Origin: Planctomycetota bacterium
GTDB taxonomy: Bacteria; Planctomycetota; PLA2; JAEUHO01
DNA length: 10,642 bases
Reading direction: 5' to 3'
NCBI GenBank assembly: GCA_029213105.1
Contig: JARGNS010000077.1
Coordinates: forward strand, 1 to 10,642
In this document: positions 7,384 through 10,642 of the stretch, in pieces
Layout of the letters: every line of letters starts with the position of its first letter
Position numbering within the stretch: position 1 is the first letter of the stretch
The notes under the pieces: model-generated
What the model was told of the DNA's origin: nothing
Database searches by the model: none
What the model saw: the letters and a program-made list of their open reading frames with translations, nothing else
Translations under genes and position numbers: made by a program

Positions 7384-8711
7384 ACAGCGTGTATCGCGAC
7401 ATCGAAGACGGACTCCGGGAGGAGCTGCAGCAGCGCGTCGGAAGACAGCGCTTCCAGCTCTGGTTCCGTGACACCGCCGTCGTCGACGTGAGCGCAGAGG
7501 CGGTCACGCTGGCCGTCCCCAACGACGTGCACTGCACCTGGCTGCAGTACACGTACGCGGAGGAGCTGCAGGACGCCTGCGACGAGGTCCTCGGCGAGGG
7601 GGTCGAGGTCCGCCTCGAAGTGTCGGCCGAACAGGAGCGTCGACGCCTGGTGCGCGAGCGCTTCCCGGCGCGTCCCCAGGACTGGGACGAACTGCTCGAA
7701 CGCCGCGGTGTGGCTGCGACGCTCGAGTCCTTCGTGGCCGGCGCCGGCGGGCGTTTCCCGCTGATGATCCTCCGGCAACTGCTCGAAGGGGGGGCGCCCC
7801 GCGGGGCCGGTCTCTTCTACCTGTACGGGGGCTGCGGCGCTGGCAAGACCCACCTGCTGCGGGGCCTCGAAGCGGATTGCGCGCGTCGGCGCCCCGGCGC
7901 CGCGCTGTACCTCTCCGCGCGGCGCTTTACCCAGCGCTACGTGAACGCCCTGCGCGCCCGCGAGGTCGATGCGGTACGCGCGTTCGAGGTCGATCTGACG
8001 TCGCGGCGCCTCGTGCTCATCGACGATGTCGACGAGTTGGCCGCGCGTCCTGCGACGCAAGAGGCCCTCGTTCGACTGCATGAGGCCTGCGCAGGCGGCG
8101 ATACGCGTTTCGTGTTGGCGGGCAACCGTCATCCGGGGGAGCTGGACGGCTTCTCCGAGCGGCTGCGTTCCCGCATCCGGGGCGGCATCGTCCTCAACGT
8201 GCCCGTGGCCGATCGCCTGTTGCTCGACGACATCCTGACGGAGCGCTCCATGCGCATGGGCTGCCGTGCCCCGGGCGACGTCCGCGAGGCGATTCTCGAT
8301 CGGACCTCGTCCGTGCGCGGCGCCGTGGCGCTGCTCGAGCGCTGGGCCGCCGTCTCCGCCGAGAGTGGGGCGCCGCTTGCCCTGGAGTGGCTGCCCGAGC
8401 TGGCGCCGTCCGTGGCGGCCACGGCGCGCGAGGAGGTCATCCGACGCGTGAAGGAGGCCGTGTCGAATCACTTCGACGTCGCCCGCACGCTCTTCGATCG
8501 CCCGACGAAGGTCCGCACGGCGCAGTTCCCGCGCCGCGTCGCCATGTATCTCGTCTATCGCGCCTGCGCCCTCCCGCTCGCGGAGCTGGGCAAGGTCTTC
8601 GGCCTGCGCAGCCACAGCAGCGTGAGCCGGGCGATCCAGGAGATGCGCCAGCTGCGCTCGACCGACGCAGGCGTCGAGCAACTCGTGGATGGGTTGCTCG
8701 CCCGGATCTGA
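7380..8711 (+). CDS. dnaA: Divergent DnaA replication initiator (AAA+ ATPase)
   Basis: A 443-residue protein of normal DnaA length that binds DnaA boxes and unwinds the origin in its ATP form. Domain I spans about 1-80 (RFQLWFRD, then AVPNDVHCTWLQ). The AAA+ core spans about 110-340: Walker A GGCGAGKT (150-157), Walker B LVLIDDV (211-217), sensor 1 around VLAGNR (245-250), box VII RLRSR (261-265, arginine finger) and sensor 2 at SVRGAV (R313). Domain IV (about 345-443) has PRRVAMYLVYR (384-394) and the signature FGLRSHSSVSRA (407-418), where most DnaAs read GRDHTTVxHA. Asp and both Thr of the base-reading motif are thus Ser here. The GTG start overlaps the upstream stop by 4 bases; no strong ribosome-binding site is visible. 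It may be the cell's only DnaA or a second, specialised copy; nothing in the window decides this. Confidence 0.85.
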   Translation: MNSVYRDIEDGLREELQQRVGRQRFQLWFRDTAVVDVSAEAVTLAVPNDVHCTWLQYTYAEELQDACDEVLGEGVEVRLEVSAEQERRRLVRERFPARPQDWDELLERRGVAATLESFVAGAGGRFPLMILRQLLEGGAPRGAGLFYLYGGCGAGKTHLLRGLEADCARRRPGAALYLSARRFTQRYVNALRAREVDAVRAFEVDLTSRRLVLIDDVDELAARPATQEALVRLHEACAGGDTRFVLAGNRHPGELDGFSERLRSRIRGGIVLNVPVADRLLLDDILTERSMRMGCRAPGDVREAILDRTSSVRGAVALLERWAAVSAESGAPLALEWLPELAPSVAATAREEVIRRVKEAVSNHFDVARTLFDRPTKVRTAQFPRRVAMYLVYRACALPLAELGKVFGLRSHSSVSRAIQEMRQLRSTDAGVEQLVDGLLARI

Positions 8712-8735
8712 CCGCGGCGCGTCACCGGCCCGGCC

Positions 8736-8741
8736 TATCCT
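8736..8741 (+). promoter_or_regulatory. Putative -10 element for a leaderless tmk transcript (TATCCT)
   Basis: TATCCT lies in the 36-base dnaA-tmk gap, 6 bases before the tmk ATG at 8748. The gap holds no good Shine-Dalgarno sequence. It suggests that tmk and holB can be transcribed separately from the upstream genes. No -35 box is recognised. Confidence 0.4.
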
Positions 8742-8747
8742 CCGCGC

Positions 8748-9425
8748 ATGGATCCTCGGCACACGGACGACCCCGACGCCTCGGCCGACCCGGCTGCCCG
8801 CCCGGGCCTCTTCTTCGTTCTCGATGGGCTGGACGGCTGCGGCAAGAGCACGCAGGCCACGCGGCTGGCCGAGGGCCTCCGCGCTGCGGGTCGCGACGTC
8901 CTCCACACCCGGGAGCCGGGCGGCACCGTCCTGGGCGAGCGCGTACGGGCCCTGCTCCTGGATCCGGGGCTCGGGGACCTGGCGCCCATGGCGGAGGTCT
9001 TCCTCTACCAGGCGTCCCGTGCGCAGCTCGTGGAGGAGGTCATCCGGCCCGCCCTGGCGCGCGGCACGATCGTCGTGTGCGAGCGCTGGCACTACGCGAC
9101 GACGGCCTACCAGGGCGCCTACGAGGGCGTGGGCCGTGGTGCCGGCGAGGAGGCCCTGCGGCTGAGCTCGGAGCTGGCCACGGCAGGCGTGGAACCCGAT
9201 CGCGCCGTGCTCCTCGACATGCCGTCTGTCGTCTCCGACAAGCGTGTGGGGGAGGACCGCGACCGCCTGGAGTCCCGTGGCGACGCGTACCGGCGCCGTG
9301 TGGGGCAGCGCTTCCGGGAGGTGTTCGCCGCGCGGCCCACGGTGTGCCGCCGCGTGGACGCGGAGGGCAGCATCGAGGAGGTGGCGGCGCGCATCTGGGA
9401 GGTCGTCCGTGACCTCCTCGACTGA
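8748..9425 (+). CDS. tmk: Thymidylate kinase (dTMP kinase)
   Basis: A 225-residue cytoplasmic enzyme that phosphorylates dTMP to dTDP with ATP, an essential step of dTTP supply. Visible motifs: P-loop DGLDGCGKST (26-35), REPGGT (55-60, dTMP binding), ERWHYATTAYQG (112-123), PDRAVLLDMP (150-159) and a LID region with EDRDRLE (169-175). Two acidic residues are swapped relative to most family members: D26 replaces the usual Glu of EGxDGxGK, and E112 replaces the usual Asp of the DR motif. The N-terminus is about 20 residues longer than usual (Asp/Ala/Pro-rich), but no later ATG or GTG fits well, and TATCCT precedes this ATG by 6 bases. Its 3' end overlaps holB by 17 bases, a pairing common in bacteria. 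Confidence 0.93.
   Translation: MDPRHTDDPDASADPAARPGLFFVLDGLDGCGKSTQATRLAEGLRAAGRDVLHTREPGGTVLGERVRALLLDPGLGDLAPMAEVFLYQASRAQLVEEVIRPALARGTIVVCERWHYATTAYQGAYEGVGRGAGEEALRLSSELATAGVEPDRAVLLDMPSVVSDKRVGEDRDRLESRGDAYRRRVGQRFREVFAARPTVCRRVDAEGSIEEVAARIWEVVRDLLD
9397..9402 (+). promoter_or_regulatory. Shine-Dalgarno sequence of holB
   Basis: GGGAGG sits inside the 3' end of tmk, 6 bases before the GTG at 9409. It is the best ribosome-binding site in the window. It decides the holB start in favour of this GTG over positions further upstream in the open frame, where the translation is Arg/Ser/Trp-rich and not family-like. Confidence 0.65.
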
Positions 9426-10425
9426 CGAGCCCCATCCGCTCGAAGCCTACGGCCGGGTCGGACGCATGCTGCTGCGCACGCTGGCCAGCCAGCGGCTCTC
9501 GCCGAGCTACCTGTTCGAGGGCGCCGCTGGCGCCGCCCTGCACGAAGCGGCCCGGGCGTTCGCGGCCGGGATCCTGGCGGCGACGCCGCCTGGCCCGGGG
9601 GACGCAAGGGCGATGCGTTTGGCCCTGGCGGGCACCCACCCCGACCTGCACGAGCTGCGCAAGGACAAGGCCACCGTCATCTCGGTGGCCGCGCTCACGC
9701 CCGTCCTGGAGCGTGCCCACAGCACGCCCCTGGAGGGGGAGCACCAGGTGTTCCTGGTCGACCCGGCCGAGGCGATGGAGGCGGCGGGCATCGCGCGCTA
9801 CCTGAAGTCCCTCGAGGAGCCGCCGCCCGGCACGGTCTTCTTGCTGGTGACCACACGCGCCGAGCGCTTGCCCGACACGGTGCTCAGTCGCTGTCGCCGC
9901 GTGCGTTTCCCGCCGCTTACGGCGGAGGTCCTCGTGCAGCGTCTGCAGGCCGACGGCTACGAGGCGGGTGCCGTGCGACGCAGCGTGCGCGCGGCGGGTG
10001 GTTCGCTCGAGCGCGCGCGCCGGTTTGCGGAGCATGACCTTCACGGCCTGGCCACCGTGATGATCGACGCGGCCCAGGATCGCCAGCCCGGAGTCGGTCA
10101 CGCGTCGGAAGGTGCGCTGGCGCGATTGGAGCAGTTGGCCGCCGCGTGCGCCGAGGCCGACACGGTGGAGACGAACACGAAGCGCCAGCACGTCCGAGCG
10201 CTGCTCTCGGATGTCCTGCGCATCCTCACCGTCGAGGCGCGCGAGTGTGCGGCGGGGCGCGAGAGCGAGCTGCCCGCCTCCGTCGGGTGCGAGGCGGCTC
10301 TCGAGTTGATCCGCGCCTGGGGGCGGCTCGACGCGGCCATTGCCAGCAATGTCACACCGGCCGCCGTGCTCATCGAGGCGATGGGTGTGCTGCGGCGGGC
10401 GTCCGTCAGGCAGGTGTCTCGCTGA
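9409..10425 (+). CDS. holB: DNA polymerase III delta-prime subunit (clamp-loader stator)
   Basis: A 338-residue protein that works in the clamp-loader complex, with delta and DnaX, to put the sliding clamp on DNA. Motifs: degenerate P-loop EGAAGAAL (37-44), which cannot be a normal Walker A and fits the non-ATPase delta-prime; GTHPDLHEL (75-83); VFLVDPAEAM (114-123); SLEEPPPGTVFLLVTT (134-149); and the arginine-finger motif LSRCRRVRF (159-167). The zinc-module cysteines found in many delta-primes, such as that of E. coli, between the first helix and the THPD motif are missing; that stretch is PPGPGDARA. The GTG start lies inside tmk, overlapping by 17 bases, with GGGAGG upstream. The C-terminal domain (about 215-338) is helical and weakly conserved, as is usual. 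It is the last gene of the run. Confidence 0.88.
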   Translation: MTSSTDEPHPLEAYGRVGRMLLRTLASQRLSPSYLFEGAAGAALHEAARAFAAGILAATPPGPGDARAMRLALAGTHPDLHELRKDKATVISVAALTPVLERAHSTPLEGEHQVFLVDPAEAMEAAGIARYLKSLEEPPPGTVFLLVTTRAERLPDTVLSRCRRVRFPPLTAEVLVQRLQADGYEAGAVRRSVRAAGGSLERARRFAEHDLHGLATVMIDAAQDRQPGVGHASEGALARLEQLAAACAEADTVETNTKRQHVRALLSDVLRILTVEARECAAGRESELPASVGCEAALELIRAWGRLDAAIASNVTPAAVLIEAMGVLRRASVRQVSR

Positions 10426-10642
10426 CGAAGCGCAAACCCCGCCGCCTTCACGCGCGGCTTGGGTACGACACCTGCGCCGGTCGATAGAGGGACATGCGAA
10501 CAGCGGCCTATGGGGCGCCTGTTCCGGACATTTTTCGTGCTTGGGATTCCCCTTTCCCGGTAGCTTCGGCGCCCCGCGGACAGGGAGGTTGTCGCGCGGG
10601 ACGAGCACCCTCGGGTGTTTGCCAACGCGGTGTAGGGAGCCA
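10426..10642 (+). promoter_or_regulatory. Non-coding region with probable promoter and leader of a gene beyond the window
   Basis: These 217 bases hold no convincing gene. Positions 10525-10566 are clearly richer in A/T than the surroundings (a T5 run at 10531-10535) and end in TAGCTT (10561-10566), another TANNNT. TGCTTG lies 17 bases upstream of it but is a poor -35 box. Downstream, CGAG-CACC-CTCG-GGTG (10602-10617) can form either of two mutually exclusive 4-bp hairpins. AGGGAG at 10634-10639 is a good Shine-Dalgarno candidate at the very edge. This would fit a leader of about 70 bases for a plus-strand gene starting just after 10642. Confidence 0.4.
10437..10463 (+). terminator. Weak hairpin after holB
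   Basis: GCCGC (10441-10445) pairs with GCGGC (10454-10458) around an eight-base loop. It is extended beyond a small internal loop by CCC and GGG. It begins 12 bases after the holB stop. No T tract follows, so it is at best a factor-dependent terminator or an RNA 3'-end stabiliser. Confidence 0.25.

Noticed and set aside
8901..8925. DnaA-box-like TCCTCCACA inside tmk
   Set aside because: It has two mismatches to the consensus, is a single copy and lies in coding sequence. No cluster of boxes or A/T-rich unwinding region is near, so no origin is called.
7359..9092. 577-codon minus-strand open frame over dnaA and tmk
   Set aside because: It is antisense to well-supported genes, has Arg/Gly/Ala-rich low-information translation and matches no family.
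9040..10608. 522-codon minus-strand open frame over tmk, holB and the right-hand spacer
   Set aside because: It is antisense to tmk and holB, whose motifs are clear, and its translation has no domain or signal.
10494..10642. Frame open to the right edge from ATG at 10494, with AGAGGG just upstream
   Set aside because: Third codon positions are only about half G/C, far below the neighbouring genes, and the translation shows no family features. The stretch looks like promoter and leader DNA.

Overview
The window is GC-rich bacterial DNA, tightly packed with genes that show strong third-position G/C bias. I infer a planctomycete-type bacterium (phylum Planctomycetota). The grounds are large exported proteins with TPR plus peptidase-MA, prenyltransferase-type toroid and carboxypeptidase-regulatory-like domains, next to a divergent DnaA and a non-canonical cluster of replication genes. 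This placement rests on gene content and protein style only; no rRNA or marker tree is available here.

Layout. At 1-236 (minus) lies the N-terminal part of an RlmN-type rRNA methyltransferase, cut by the window edge. A 155-base divergent spacer with overlapping inverted repeats separates it from a 60-residue CPXCG-family zinc-ribbon protein (392-574, plus). Two minus-strand genes for exported proteins follow. The one at 646-2624 is a chain of beta-sandwich (carboxypeptidase-regulatory-like) domains whose reading frame is broken once near 936. The one at 2755-4269 is an alpha/alpha-toroid (prenyltransferase/squalene-oxidase repeat) protein with a C-terminal HEAT-like segment. A divergent spacer (4270-4392) then leads to a plus-strand run of four genes: a 996-residue exported TPR protein with a zinc-metallopeptidase MA domain (4393-7383), a divergent DnaA (7380-8711), thymidylate kinase (8748-9425) and DNA polymerase III delta-prime (9409-10425). 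The last 217 bases are non-coding and look like the promoter and leader of a gene beginning just past the window.

Working together. The plus-strand genes overlap or nearly touch (GTGA overlap at 7380-7383, 36-base gap, 17-base overlap), so they probably form one transcription unit. It couples initiation (DnaA), dTTP supply (Tmk) and clamp loading (HolB) to an envelope peptidase. Two of the overlapping genes start with GTG. Four other genes carry a TANNNT hexamer 6-9 bases before the ATG with no Shine-Dalgarno, which suggests leaderless or nearly leaderless transcription. rlmN and holB have good Shine-Dalgarno sequences instead. No CRISPR array, mobile element, tRNA or rRNA gene was seen. No gene-free stretch exceeds 300 bases.
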